From Acidipila rosea (GTDB taxonomy: Bacteria > Acidobacteriota > Terriglobia > Terriglobales > Acidobacteriaceae), in contig NZ_SMGK01000001.1 of NCBI RefSeq assembly GCF_004339725.1, positions 930,001 to 994,000 on the forward strand: a stretch of 64,000 nt of DNA. The letters are read 5' to 3'. The position numbers and the translations under genes are program-made. The first letter of the stretch is position 1. Every line of letters begins with the position of its first letter. Shown in pieces: positions 1-7,150 of this stretch. The notes beneath the pieces are model-generated. The model was not told the DNA's origin. It made no database searches and saw only the letters and a program-made list of their open reading frames with translations.

Positions 1-225
1 CGACTTCAGGTTGGCGAAGACCGCATCGTGGATCGGGGAAGCGCGCTCCAGCAGGGGATTGACCACTACCTGCAGCGTCGCCGTCGTCTTCGACGTTAGC
101 AGTGGATGGTTCCAGTCCACCCGCACGGCAACATCGGAAGGAGCCTGGGCAAAGGCCGGGATGACCGCAAACAGTAAACCTGCGTATTTGAGCCGGCGGA
201 GGATATCGCGAGCTGTGCTTTGCAC
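1..225 (-). CDS. Secreted protein, N-terminal fragment (cut by window edge)
   Basis: The first 75 codons of a minus-strand gene that runs off the left edge. The GTG start at 225 has a GGGAG ribosome site about ten bases upstream. It is followed by a signal peptide (basic start, hydrophobic LLFAVIPAFAQA, likely cleavage after AQA). The mature part begins with a region reading VRVDWNHPLL and TLQVVVNPLLERASPIHD. This resembles, from memory, the opening of some acidobacterial secreted proteins annotated as glycoside-hydrolase-like, but too little is present to name a function. The open frame seen on the opposite strand here is its shadow. It is divergent from the Nudix gene across about 180 bp that contains two large hairpins. 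Confidence 0.6.
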   Translation of the reverse strand, partial: MQSTARDILRRLKYAGLLFAVIPAFAQAPSDVAVRVDWNHPLLTSKTTATLQVVVNPLLERASPIHDAVFANLKS

Positions 226-302
226 GTTAAATTTTCTCCCTATTGAAGCAAAAGCATTGTAAGCATTTCTGCCCGGAGAATCCATGAACCGCGCGACTCC
301 AC

Positions 303-365
303 GTTTCTGCTGCTTTCGGGCGCTCGCGTCTACCCGCACGCGAGCCCGAATAACGCAGCAGAAAC
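303..365. promoter_or_regulatory. Long interrupted hairpin upstream of Nudix gene
   Basis: An outer arm GTTTCTGCTGC (303-313) is perfectly complementary to GCAGCAGAAAC (355-365). Inside it TTCGGGC/GCTCGCGT (315-329) pairs with ACGCGAGC/CCGAA (338-350), leaving a two-base bulge. It lies between two divergent genes, so it could be a transcript leader structure, a terminator-like block or a mobile palindromic element. No T-run follows on either strand. Confidence 0.55.
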
Positions 366-374
366 ATCAGTGGC

Positions 375-400
375 GTGACTTCATGGCACAATGAAGTCAC
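375..400 (+). promoter_or_regulatory. Perfect 10-bp hairpin occupying the ribosome-binding region of the Nudix gene
   Basis: GTGACTTCAT (375-384) pairs exactly with ATGAAGTCAC (391-400) around a six-base loop. The stem ends six bases before the ATG at 407, where a Shine-Dalgarno sequence would normally lie, and no Shine-Dalgarno-like purine run is visible. This suggests translational control or a start without a conventional ribosome site. It is a sequence observation; any function is inferred. Confidence 0.5.
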
Positions 401-406
401 CCTCGT

Positions 407-958
407 ATGAGCATAAAAACACTCAGCAGTCGCGAAGTCTATCGCAACAACTGGCTCAGCGTGCGCGAAGATCAGATCGAGCGCAGCAATGGCGTGCCGG
501 GCATCTACGGCGTCGTCGATAAGGATGATTGCGCCGTGGTTATCCCGCTCGACGGGGACCGAATCTACCTGATCGAGCAGTTTCGCTACACGATCCAGCA
601 GCGTTGCCTGGAGCTGCCGCAGGGCGGCTGGGAGACGGCGGATATCGATCCGGAGCAGCTCGCGCGCGGCGAATTACGCGAGGAGACAGGCTTTAGTGCA
701 GAGAAGATGATCTACCTCGGCACCATGTGGATCGCCTATGGCTTTGCCAAGCAGAAGCAGCACGTCTACCTTGCCACCGGGTTGACCCATGAAGGTGTCG
801 ATCCTGATCCGGAAGAGCACGATCTCATACTCCGCTCTGCCACGGTGGCAGAGTTTGAGCAGATGCTGCTCGATGGAACCATCCAGGACACCTGCACGAT
901 CGCTGCGTGGGGGCTCTACCGTTTATGGAAGGAACGGCAGCAGACCGGGGCTGTTTAG
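407..958 (+). CDS. Nudix hydrolase (ADP-ribose pyrophosphatase-like)
   Basis: A 183-aa protein of the size and layout of ADP-sugar pyrophosphatases: an N-terminal strand-swapped region, IYLIEQFR near residue 53, LELPQGGWE at 68-76, then the Nudix helix ending ELREETGF at 89-96. Known members hydrolyse ADP-ribose or related nucleoside diphosphates with Mg2+ bound by the EE pair (E92, E93) and E89, all present. Two usual box positions differ: the Arg of REL is Gly88 and the earlier Glu is Ile80. The start is the first ATG that gives the family N-terminus; it has no obvious ribosome site and directly follows a hairpin. It converges on the transporter gene with only 15 bp between stop codons. Confidence 0.85.
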   Translation: MSIKTLSSREVYRNNWLSVREDQIERSNGVPGIYGVVDKDDCAVVIPLDGDRIYLIEQFRYTIQQRCLELPQGGWETADIDPEQLARGELREETGFSAEKMIYLGTMWIAYGFAKQKQHVYLATGLTHEGVDPDPEEHDLILRSATVAEFEQMLLDGTIQDTCTIAAWGLYRLWKERQQTGAV

Positions 959-973
959 AGCGCCCGGCTGCGC

Positions 974-2575
974 TTAATGTCCCATTGCCTCTGCCGGCAG
1001 CTTCTTCATCCTGGGTGGTTTGCGCATGATGAAGGGCAGCGGAACCAGGCAGGCGATGATCACGCTGAGCCACCAGAAAGCATTCATGTAGCTCAGCATC
1101 GAGGACTGCCTGAGCATCTGCTGGTAGGCGCGGCCCACCGCCATCTGCGAAGCAGCCGCAGAACCCTGGCCGAGCCGCATCAACGCCTGCTCCGTCTGGC
1201 TCAGGTAGCGGGAGTAGGCGAAGCTACCCGGAACCGTATTGGCGGAAAGAACGGATTGGTGCACCTGTTGCGTCCGCTGTAGGAAGGTGGTCAGCATCGC
1301 CGTACCCGCGCTGCCGCCCAGGTTACGCGCAAAGTTGGAAAAGCTTGAGATCTGGTTATTCTTGTCCCGGGGAACGCCGACGTAGTTCAGTGTGCTGATG
1401 GGGATGAAGATGAAGGCCAGCCCCATGACCTGAAACATGCGCCAGAGAACAATCTGTCCGAAGCTTACATTCAGGTCGAGCCGCGTGAGGTTGTAGAGGC
1501 CAATCGCAGTGACGGAGTAGCCCAAGGCGACCATCAGCCGCGCATCCATCTTGCCAACTAATTTGCCGGCGATGGGCATCATCAGCATCATCATGAAACC
1601 GGCAGGCGACAGCGCCATGCCGGCGCGCTCGGCGGTATAGCCCATCAGTACCTGAAGAAACTGCGGGATCAGAACCGTGGTGCCGAAGAGCACCATGCCG
1701 AGAATCAGTTGCAGGAAGACGGCAGTGCCAAAGTTGCGGTTCTTGAGCAGTTTGAGGTCGACGATTGGATCCTCGTGGTTCCACTCCCACCAGACGAAGA
1801 AGACCAGCAAGGTTACGGCGATGATGGCAAACGTCGTGATCATTGGACTGCCGAACCAGTCCTTCTCCTGGCCCTTGTCGAGGACGAATTCGAGGCAGCC
1901 TACACCCACCGCAACCAGTCCGAGCCCCATGCCGTCGACTTTACCCGCCTTGTCCTTCTGGACCTTGAGGTACGGTGGGTCTTCGACCATCCTGTTACTC
2001 AGATAGAGAGAGAGCAGGCCCACCGGCACGTTGATAAAGAAAATCCAGTGCCAGGTGAAGTTATCGGTGATCCAGCCGCCGAGCGTGGGCCCGATGGCCG
2101 GCGCGACCACGACGGCCATTCCATAGAGAGCAAAGGCCTGTCCTCGCTTGCTGACAGGAAAGGTGTCGGCGAGAATGGCCTGCTCACTGGGCGCCAGGCC
2201 GCCGCCGCCGATGCCCTGCAGCACACGGGCCAGGATCAGAATGGGCAGCGTCTGGGCCAGTCCGCACAGCACCGAGCAGACGGTGAAAATGACCACGCAG
2301 GTCATGTAGAAGCGCTTGCGCCCAAAACGGGTAGCGAGCCAACCGGAGATAGGCAGGACGATAGCGCTTGAGACCAGGTAGCTGGTCAGCACCCAGGTCG
2401 CTTCATCCTGGCTGGCGCCCAGCGACCCTGCCATGTGGGGCAGGGCAACGTTGGCGATGGAGGTGTCGAGCACCTCCATGAACGTGGCCAGCGTGACGGT
2501 GAGCGCGACCAGCCATGGGTTATGACTCGGCTTCCAGTCGTGCCAGTCCTCGATGTCGGCTATCTGCTTAGCCAA
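974..2575 (-). CDS. DHA2-family MFS multidrug efflux transporter (EmrB/QacA type)
   Basis: A 533-aa integral membrane protein with about fourteen hydrophobic segments, typical of the DHA2 branch of the major facilitator superfamily (drug:proton antiporters such as EmrB). Recognisable signatures are FMEVLDTSIANVALP in helix 1 (residues 32-46), WLATRFGRKRFY in the first cytoplasmic loop, and the antiporter motif with a glycine run, GIGGGGLAPSEQAIL, in helix 5. The C-terminus is short and basic. The only reasonable start is TTG at 2575, since the next Met falls inside helix 1. There is no adjacent membrane-fusion (EmrA/HlyD) gene, so its periplasmic partner, if any, is elsewhere. Substrate unknown. 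Confidence 0.9.
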   Translation of the reverse strand: MAKQIADIEDWHDWKPSHNPWLVALTVTLATFMEVLDTSIANVALPHMAGSLGASQDEATWVLTSYLVSSAIVLPISGWLATRFGRKRFYMTCVVIFTVCSVLCGLAQTLPILILARVLQGIGGGGLAPSEQAILADTFPVSKRGQAFALYGMAVVVAPAIGPTLGGWITDNFTWHWIFFINVPVGLLSLYLSNRMVEDPPYLKVQKDKAGKVDGMGLGLVAVGVGCLEFVLDKGQEKDWFGSPMITTFAIIAVTLLVFFVWWEWNHEDPIVDLKLLKNRNFGTAVFLQLILGMVLFGTTVLIPQFLQVLMGYTAERAGMALSPAGFMMMLMMPIAGKLVGKMDARLMVALGYSVTAIGLYNLTRLDLNVSFGQIVLWRMFQVMGLAFIFIPISTLNYVGVPRDKNNQISSFSNFARNLGGSAGTAMLTTFLQRTQQVHQSVLSANTVPGSFAYSRYLSQTEQALMRLGQGSAAASQMAVGRAYQQMLRQSSMLSYMNAFWWLSVIIACLVPLPFIMRKPPRMKKLPAEAMGH

Positions 2576-2735
2576 GGTTGGTTTGCCCTGTTGCTTGGAA
2601 TGACATTTGGATTAGCTTAGCAGGGGATAGTTTCATGAAAAAACGACCGGGGCCGCGGGGTTACTCCGGGTTTTCAGGCGGATTGATCGACTGCAGGAGC
2701 GACGCGCGAGTGCAAAGTTATTCTGCGCGGTGGCG

Positions 2736-2741
2736 TATACT
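2736..2741 (+). promoter_or_regulatory. Candidate -10 box for ssrA
   Basis: TATACT lies about 35 bases before the mature tmRNA 5' end, a plausible place for a sigma-70 -10 element. No convincing -35 hexamer is at the right distance, so this is only a candidate. Confidence 0.3.
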
Positions 2742-2775
2742 GAAGGTGACTCACTGAAGTTGCCGCTTCAGGACT

Positions 2776-3126
2776 GGGGGCGTCACGGTTTCGACGGGAT
2801 TGTTCGCGGCAAAGAGGCATGCAGGGGTGTGGGCACCCTTAATCGCTCGCAAAATGATAATTGCCGATCATCAACTGGCATACGCAGCTTAATTAAATAA
2901 GTTGCCGTTCTCCGTGGCTTTGCCTGTGGGCCGCGAGCGAACGTCGCACAGCAGGCTGGATTTCGTGGCTCGGTCCGTGTCACGGAGTTAAGATCATCGG
3001 ACTAGTGCCAGGCGCATCTTGCCGCTTCTGAGTTCCTGGTGCGAAACCTTCGGAATGCGGCTGAGCATGGAGTCTCTTTGTTGACATCGATTTCGGACGC
3101 GGGTTCGACTCCCGCCGCCTCCACCA
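2776..3126 (+). ncRNA. ssrA: tmRNA (transfer-messenger RNA)
   Basis: One-piece tmRNA of about 351 nt. The 5' end GGGGGCG (2776-2782) pairs with CGCCUCC (3116-3122) to form the tRNA-like acceptor stem, and the gene encodes the terminal CCA (3124-3126). The conserved 5' tRNA-like element CGGTTTCGACGGGAT follows, and the T arm reads GGGTTCGACTCCC near the 3' end. It rescues ribosomes stalled on broken mRNA by adding a degradation tag. The most likely tag frame ends LAYAA-stop (stop at 2890-2892). Read from GCT at 2845 it gives ARKMIIADHQLAYAA, but the exact resume codon cannot be fixed by eye. tmRNA genes are common integration targets, and accessory-looking genes follow on its 3' side. Confidence 0.95.
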
Positions 3127-3254
3127 ATATTTCCGCACACTCCCGTCTCGGAGCATGCGCTTTCTGAGAAAGTCGTATATCTGTGTATCGCCACTTGAAG
3201 CGATGGGCGTAGCTGTGGAGAGTCAGTTGTAGGCTCGACGCCGCGTCGACTAGG

Positions 3255-3638
3255 CTAAAGCGGCACGATGAACCACCAAGGAGATGGATCGCCCAAGGTT
3301 CCTTTGCTGCGTCTCACTTTTCCTTGTGTCTCAAGCCGTACAAAACTTTCAGCCACCTGGTGTCGATTCGATCTAAGGTATTCTGCCATCTCGGCTGACT
3401 TGACGAGTAGAATCCCCGCACCAGTCGTTGGTCGCGGCCCTTTCCATAAGGCTGGATTTGCCATCGCTGCCAAGACGCGAGAGTCGATATCCTGTTCGCT
3501 TTTTTCTTGACGTTCGCGTCTCCAGGCATTCCGGTTTGGGTAAAACCAAATGAAGATACCACCCGTGACGTTGCCAAACAGCCAACTGCAAAAGGGGATG
3601 CCCCAATGAGACAGGACAAGATGCCAGAAGTTCGCCAT
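3255..3638 (-). CDS. Hypothetical membrane protein with C-terminal winged-helix-like region
   Basis: A 127-aa protein that I do not recognise. Residues about 5-30 form one hydrophobic segment (LVLSHWG through GGIFIWFYP), followed by a charged linker. The C-terminal half (VKSAEMAEYLRSNRHQVAESFVRLETQGKV) has the rhythm of a winged helix-turn-helix, and the protein ends in an aromatic WWFIVPL. The start MANFW was chosen because upstream sequence in the same frame is Arg-rich and not protein-like; a GTG at 3791 would give 178 aa. The ribosome site is weak. It lies just beyond tmRNA, a position often filled by acquired genes. Confidence 0.5.
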   Translation of the reverse strand: MANFWHLVLSHWGIPFCSWLFGNVTGGIFIWFYPNRNAWRRERQEKSEQDIDSRVLAAMANPALWKGPRPTTGAGILLVKSAEMAEYLRSNRHQVAESFVRLETQGKVRRSKGTLGDPSPWWFIVPL

Positions 3639-4002
3639 GCGGAAATTGTAGTTTGTTCGCCTCAGTTCCTCCCGTCCCAGCACAGTAAGCTCATTGTGGG
3701 GTCCAGCACCCTTTCTTCCTCGTTCCGATCTGTGACATATTTGCGGTGCAGAGCTGACGGTGCCGACCGCGAATGAAGAACGGCGCCTCACAGTGTTTCT
3801 GCGCTGAACCTGTGTTTACGGTCAGATGATCGTTATGGCAGTTTGACTGAGCGCAGGCATGTGGCGTCCGGTCGAACCTGAAAGCTTATCGCAATTTTCT
3901 GGCAATTGCCTATGGCACGCTGTTCTTAGATACGAGCAGCACGTTGCCGAGTCATCTGCGGCGACATGCAGTTGCCACTTGCGTTTGGAACCGAGAAGGA
4001 CG
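3639..4002. other. Intergenic region between two divergent small genes
   Basis: About 360 bp with no convincing gene. It should contain the promoters of the minus-strand gene ending at 3255 and the plus-strand gene starting at 4003. I see no clear palindrome or RNA gene. Confidence 0.4.
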
Positions 4003-4338
4003 ATGGATGATTTGAAACCCGATGATGAGCCGGAAAGCGCCGCCGGCATGTTGAAGGCTCCTGCGGTCACCCATGAATCCGAAACCATTTCAAGAGGGGG
4101 CAATGAAAAACCCGCTACGATACCCGCGCCGGAGAATGTGATCGCATCCACTCCAAAACTATTCTTAAAGCCGGGTCCCCGTCCTGTTCCTGCACCGCCA
4201 GCGCAAGTGGCTCCGCAGCCAGCTTATCCACCCCCCAGCTTTCGACTGCAGAGGTATATTCCGCTGCTGTTGATTGTGAACGCCATTCTCATGCTGGTCT
4301 TAATGTTGGTGTTCTTCTTCTTTTCAGGGCATCGCTGA
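4003..4338 (+). CDS. Hypothetical proline-rich, tail-anchored membrane protein
   Basis: A 111-aa protein of unknown function. The first ~55 residues are acidic and polar (MDDLKPDDEPESAAG). The next ~30 are rich in proline and alanine (KPGPRPVPAPPAQVAPQPA). A single C-terminal membrane helix (YIPLLLIVNAILMLVLMLVFFFF) leaves only SGHR outside. This is the build of a tail-anchored protein exposed to the cytoplasm. The ATG at 4003 is preceded by GAGAAGGA at good spacing, so an upstream in-frame ATG at 3859 was rejected. Confidence 0.6.
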   Translation: MDDLKPDDEPESAAGMLKAPAVTHESETISRGGNEKPATIPAPENVIASTPKLFLKPGPRPVPAPPAQVAPQPAYPPPSFRLQRYIPLLLIVNAILMLVLMLVFFFFSGHR

Positions 4339-4722
4339 TCAGGAACAACCGCAGCAGCCTGATGAGTCTATAGCTGAAAATGGGGAAGGTGATGCGGTTG
4401 TGCATCCCGTGCTGAACGAGCCTTAGCGAAATGACTCAGGTTTGGAGCGCACACCCATTATTGTGCAAGCAGCTTCACATCGCTCCGATTGCAGGCTTGC
4501 ATATCCGCATCGTCAGGCTGTAGTTCTCCTGGTTATCGTTCATTATCAGGGGAAAGCAGCGTCATATCGATAGTTAAACAGTCTCTGCTGGCCATCCCGG
4601 CTGAGAAATTGCTATTTCCTCTACTTCTCTCAAAATTGTAATTCTGGCCAATCAATTGCATTGATAGCTGCGTCAATCGGCCTATTTGTGGCAGGCCGAG
4701 TTGGCCGGGGGCTAAGAACAAC
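4339..4722. other. Intergenic region, nothing recognised
   Basis: About 380 bp of moderately AT-rich sequence upstream of the oxygenase gene. I see no coding frame with a credible start, no RNA gene and no strong hairpin; the promoter of the oxygenase gene presumably lies at its right end. Confidence 0.4.
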
Positions 4723-5538
4723 ATGAAATACACTGCCGGGATGGAACTGGTCTCATACCTAAGAGATCAAGTACGGCTGCCTGAAAGTAGTGAAGTTCTC
4801 GCTGCCAGATATAAGAGCGCAGCCCCATATCCCCACCTGATCCTCGATGAGGTCTTTCCGGAAGAGTTGCTCAGATCGCTGACCGAAGAGATGACCTTAA
4901 GCGATTCGAAGAACTGGATCCACCACGATACAGAGCGGATCAATAAATATGGCAGTAAGTCAGCCATAGGACTCGGAGAAACAGGGTTTACTCTGCTGTC
5001 CTATCTGCACTCAGCAAATTTTCTCTACATACTTTCCGAGGTGACGGGGATCTGGAATCTGCTTCCCGACCCGTATCTGCATGGCGCCGGCTATAGCATT
5101 ATCCCGCCCGGAGGTAAGTTTGACGTCCATGCGGATCGAAACTATGACCCGCAGACAAGCCTTACCAGGCGTCTCGCCATGATTATCTATCTCAATCGAG
5201 ATTGGAGACCTGAATATGGCGGACAGCTCGAACTATGGGATAAGTCGGCTAGTCAATGCGTTGCCAAAGTTGAGCCTATCTTCAACCGTCTGATCCTAAT
5301 GGAGATAGAAGACGGAAACTATCACGGTATTCCTAAAGTTGTTGCTCCCGAAGGCAGATCGAGGCATTCCTTCATGGTGTACTACAACACTGCAGGAGCG
5401 CCAGTTGGCAAGGAAGGTGGCGTGCATGGATCCATCTACGCCCCTCGTTGTTACGAAGAAGAAAGCGCCATCCGCAAACTCGCAAAAAACATTACACCGC
5501 CAATCCTTTTCAACTATGTTCGCAAGAAAATTGTGTGA
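4723..5538 (+). CDS. 2-oxoglutarate/Fe(II)-dependent oxygenase (prolyl 4-hydroxylase-like)
   Basis: A 271-aa protein with the jelly-roll signature of 2OG-Fe(II) dioxygenases. The iron triad appears as H136-x-D138 (FDVHADR) and H201 (YHGIPK), and Arg212 or Arg214 (GRSRHS) would bind the 2-oxoglutarate carboxylate. The strand MIIYLNRDW and the YGGQLELWD turn are typical of the prolyl-4-hydroxylase-like group. Such enzymes hydroxylate protein side chains or small molecules; several are found in polysaccharide loci, but the substrate here is unknown. It stands just upstream of the exopolysaccharide genes on the same strand as the following glycosyltransferase. ATG at 4741 is an alternative start. 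Confidence 0.85.
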   Translation: MKYTAGMELVSYLRDQVRLPESSEVLAARYKSAAPYPHLILDEVFPEELLRSLTEEMTLSDSKNWIHHDTERINKYGSKSAIGLGETGFTLLSYLHSANFLYILSEVTGIWNLLPDPYLHGAGYSIIPPGGKFDVHADRNYDPQTSLTRRLAMIIYLNRDWRPEYGGQLELWDKSASQCVAKVEPIFNRLILMEIEDGNYHGIPKVVAPEGRSRHSFMVYYNTAGAPVGKEGGVHGSIYAPRCYEEESAIRKLAKNITPPILFNYVRKKIV

Positions 5539-5667
5539 TTCAGAAAATTGTGAATTAGCCGCGGATGAGGTATCCACTCGATTTCCCTGGTGGCTGGAGT
5601 GCAGCAATGTGCAGACAGATAGGCCCCTTCGTAGCAGTCCATGAGGCAATCCAGTTTTTGAGGTTAT

Positions 5668-5853
5668 ATGGCACGAAGCCGTTTCCACAGTAGTTCAAGA
5701 CTCGTGAGGCAAACTTTCAGGCTGTTTGAGCTTTTGATTTTGATGGGCCTGATTGTGGCAGGTACTGTGCTTAACTTGCTTTTTGGCTGGTTAGGTCTCC
5801 TTGTTAGACCATCAGTTCCCAGGTCTTCGGTCGAGCGATCGTACACACCCTAA
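5668..5853 (+). CDS. Possible small membrane protein (61 aa)
   Basis: A short frame with a GAGG ribosome site about five bases before its ATG and a hydrophobic stretch (LFELLILMGLIVAGTVLNLLFGWLGLLV) that would span the membrane. It sits in the gap between the oxygenase and the first glycosyltransferase, on the same strand. No family is recognised. The single hydrophobic segment and ribosome site are the only support; chance cannot be excluded. Confidence 0.35.
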   Translation: MARSRFHSSSRLVRQTFRLFELLILMGLIVAGTVLNLLFGWLGLLVRPSVPRSSVERSYTP

Positions 5854-5874
5854 GACAACAAGTAAGGCATAGAA

Positions 5875-7038
5875 ATGCGCGTAGCGATAATACATTACTG
5901 GTTCCTTGTCTCTGGCGGCGGCGAGCGTGTTATTGAAGTGCTGGCAGATATGTATCCGGATGCCGACATCTTCACGCTTTTCGCGGAAAATAAGTCGATC
6001 CCTGCGAATATTGACGCACGACGCATCAAGGCATCATTTCTAAACAAATCTAAGCTCGCGAGGCGAATGAATCGCGCGCTGTTCCCCGTTTATCCGCTTG
6101 CGGTTGAATCTTTTGACCTTCGCGACTATGACCTTATTATTTCAAGTGACTCTCCGCCTGTTAAGGGCATAGTTACTGAACCCCATCAACTGCATTTGTG
6201 CTATTGCCATACTCCGGGACGCTATCTGTGGGATTATTACGATACGTTTCGGCAGACACTTCCATGGGTTGCTCGTCCGGGGTTTTCGATTGCCACGGAA
6301 TATGTGCGCAGGTGGGATTACTCCGCGGCACAACGAGTGGATGGCTTCGCCGCTAACTCACATTTTGTTGCCAACCGTATCGAGAAGTATTACAACCGGC
6401 GAAGTACAGTCATCTATCCGCCGGTCGATACGGCTCACTCCTTTTTATCCCATCAGCCTGATGAGTACTATCTGCATGTGGGAAGGCTCGTAGCGAGCAA
6501 GCGCGTTGATCTGATGATAGAGGCCTGTAATCGGCTAAACCGTAAGCTCCTGATCGCCGGAACCGGGCGTGAAGAGGGATATCTCAAGTCGTTGGCGGGT
6601 AAGACGGTTGAGTTTCTAGGCAGAGTTCCCGATGATCAATTGCCAAATTTATATGCAAACTGCCGCGCACTTCTGTTTCCCGCGGAAGAGGATTTCGGAA
6701 TTGTTCCACTGGAAGCGCAGTCTTATGGAAGACCAGTCATTGCGTACGGGAAGGGAGGATCACTGGAAACAATTAAGGGCCATCCGCGTGAATCCTTTCG
6801 AAGCGGCCTATTCTTCCACGAGCAGAGTATCGATGCCCTGTGTGACGCGATGCTCGCGTTTGAAGATGTAGAACATCTGTTTCATCCTCAGGCAATCCAA
6901 GAGCATGCTCGCAGTTTCGATACAAGTGTTTTCATTCGCAGGATGCGTGACTTTGTAGGCAGTGCTCTGCATGACCATTCATCCCTGGAGGCGCGTGAGG
7001 AGGGTGATCGCGCTGAGCTTCCACGGGTCGCGTCCTGA
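5875..7038 (+). CDS. Glycosyltransferase family 4 (WbaZ-like)
   Basis: A 387-aa GT-B fold glycosyltransferase. The N-terminus MRVAIIHYWF then SGGGERV is the GT4 opening of the WbaZ group (mannosyltransferases in O-antigen assembly), and HLCYCHTPGRYLWDYY near residue 105 is another hallmark of that group. The C-terminal nucleotide-sugar motif reads EEDFGIVPLEAQSYGRPV, with the EX7E pair, around residue 270. It would add a sugar from a nucleotide donor to the growing lipid-linked repeat unit on the cytoplasmic face. ATG has an AAGG-type ribosome site. It is the first plus-strand gene of the polysaccharide locus and is followed by a strong bidirectional hairpin. Confidence 0.88.
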   Translation: MRVAIIHYWFLVSGGGERVIEVLADMYPDADIFTLFAENKSIPANIDARRIKASFLNKSKLARRMNRALFPVYPLAVESFDLRDYDLIISSDSPPVKGIVTEPHQLHLCYCHTPGRYLWDYYDTFRQTLPWVARPGFSIATEYVRRWDYSAAQRVDGFAANSHFVANRIEKYYNRRSTVIYPPVDTAHSFLSHQPDEYYLHVGRLVASKRVDLMIEACNRLNRKLLIAGTGREEGYLKSLAGKTVEFLGRVPDDQLPNLYANCRALLFPAEEDFGIVPLEAQSYGRPVIAYGKGGSLETIKGHPRESFRSGLFFHEQSIDALCDAMLAFEDVEHLFHPQAIQEHARSFDTSVFIRRMRDFVGSALHDHSSLEAREEGDRAELPRVAS

Positions 7039-7070
7039 TCAAAATGGGCAGAGGCGATGAAAACAGTGCA

Positions 7071-7110
7071 GCCGGAATTGCGTTATGAGTACAGATGGCG
7101 CAATTCCGGC
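7071..7110. terminator. Strong hairpin between convergent genes
   Basis: GCCGGAATTGCG (7071-7082) and CGCAATTCCGGC (7099-7110) form a perfect 12-bp stem with a 16-base loop. It lies between the stop of the GT4 gene (7038) and the stop of the convergent hydrolase-like gene (7151), where a bidirectional terminator is expected. The T-tract on the plus side is weak. Confidence 0.6.
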
Positions 7111-7150
7111 CGCGGGCTAATTTATTGATCGCAGCACGAAGACTGTAACT

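Noticed and set aside
11-262. 83-aa plus-strand frame at the left edge
   Set aside because: It is the antisense of a minus-strand secreted protein with a good ribosome site and signal peptide.
2783-3194. Open frames on the minus strand across the tmRNA
   Set aside because: They are antisense to a clear tmRNA and have no family features.
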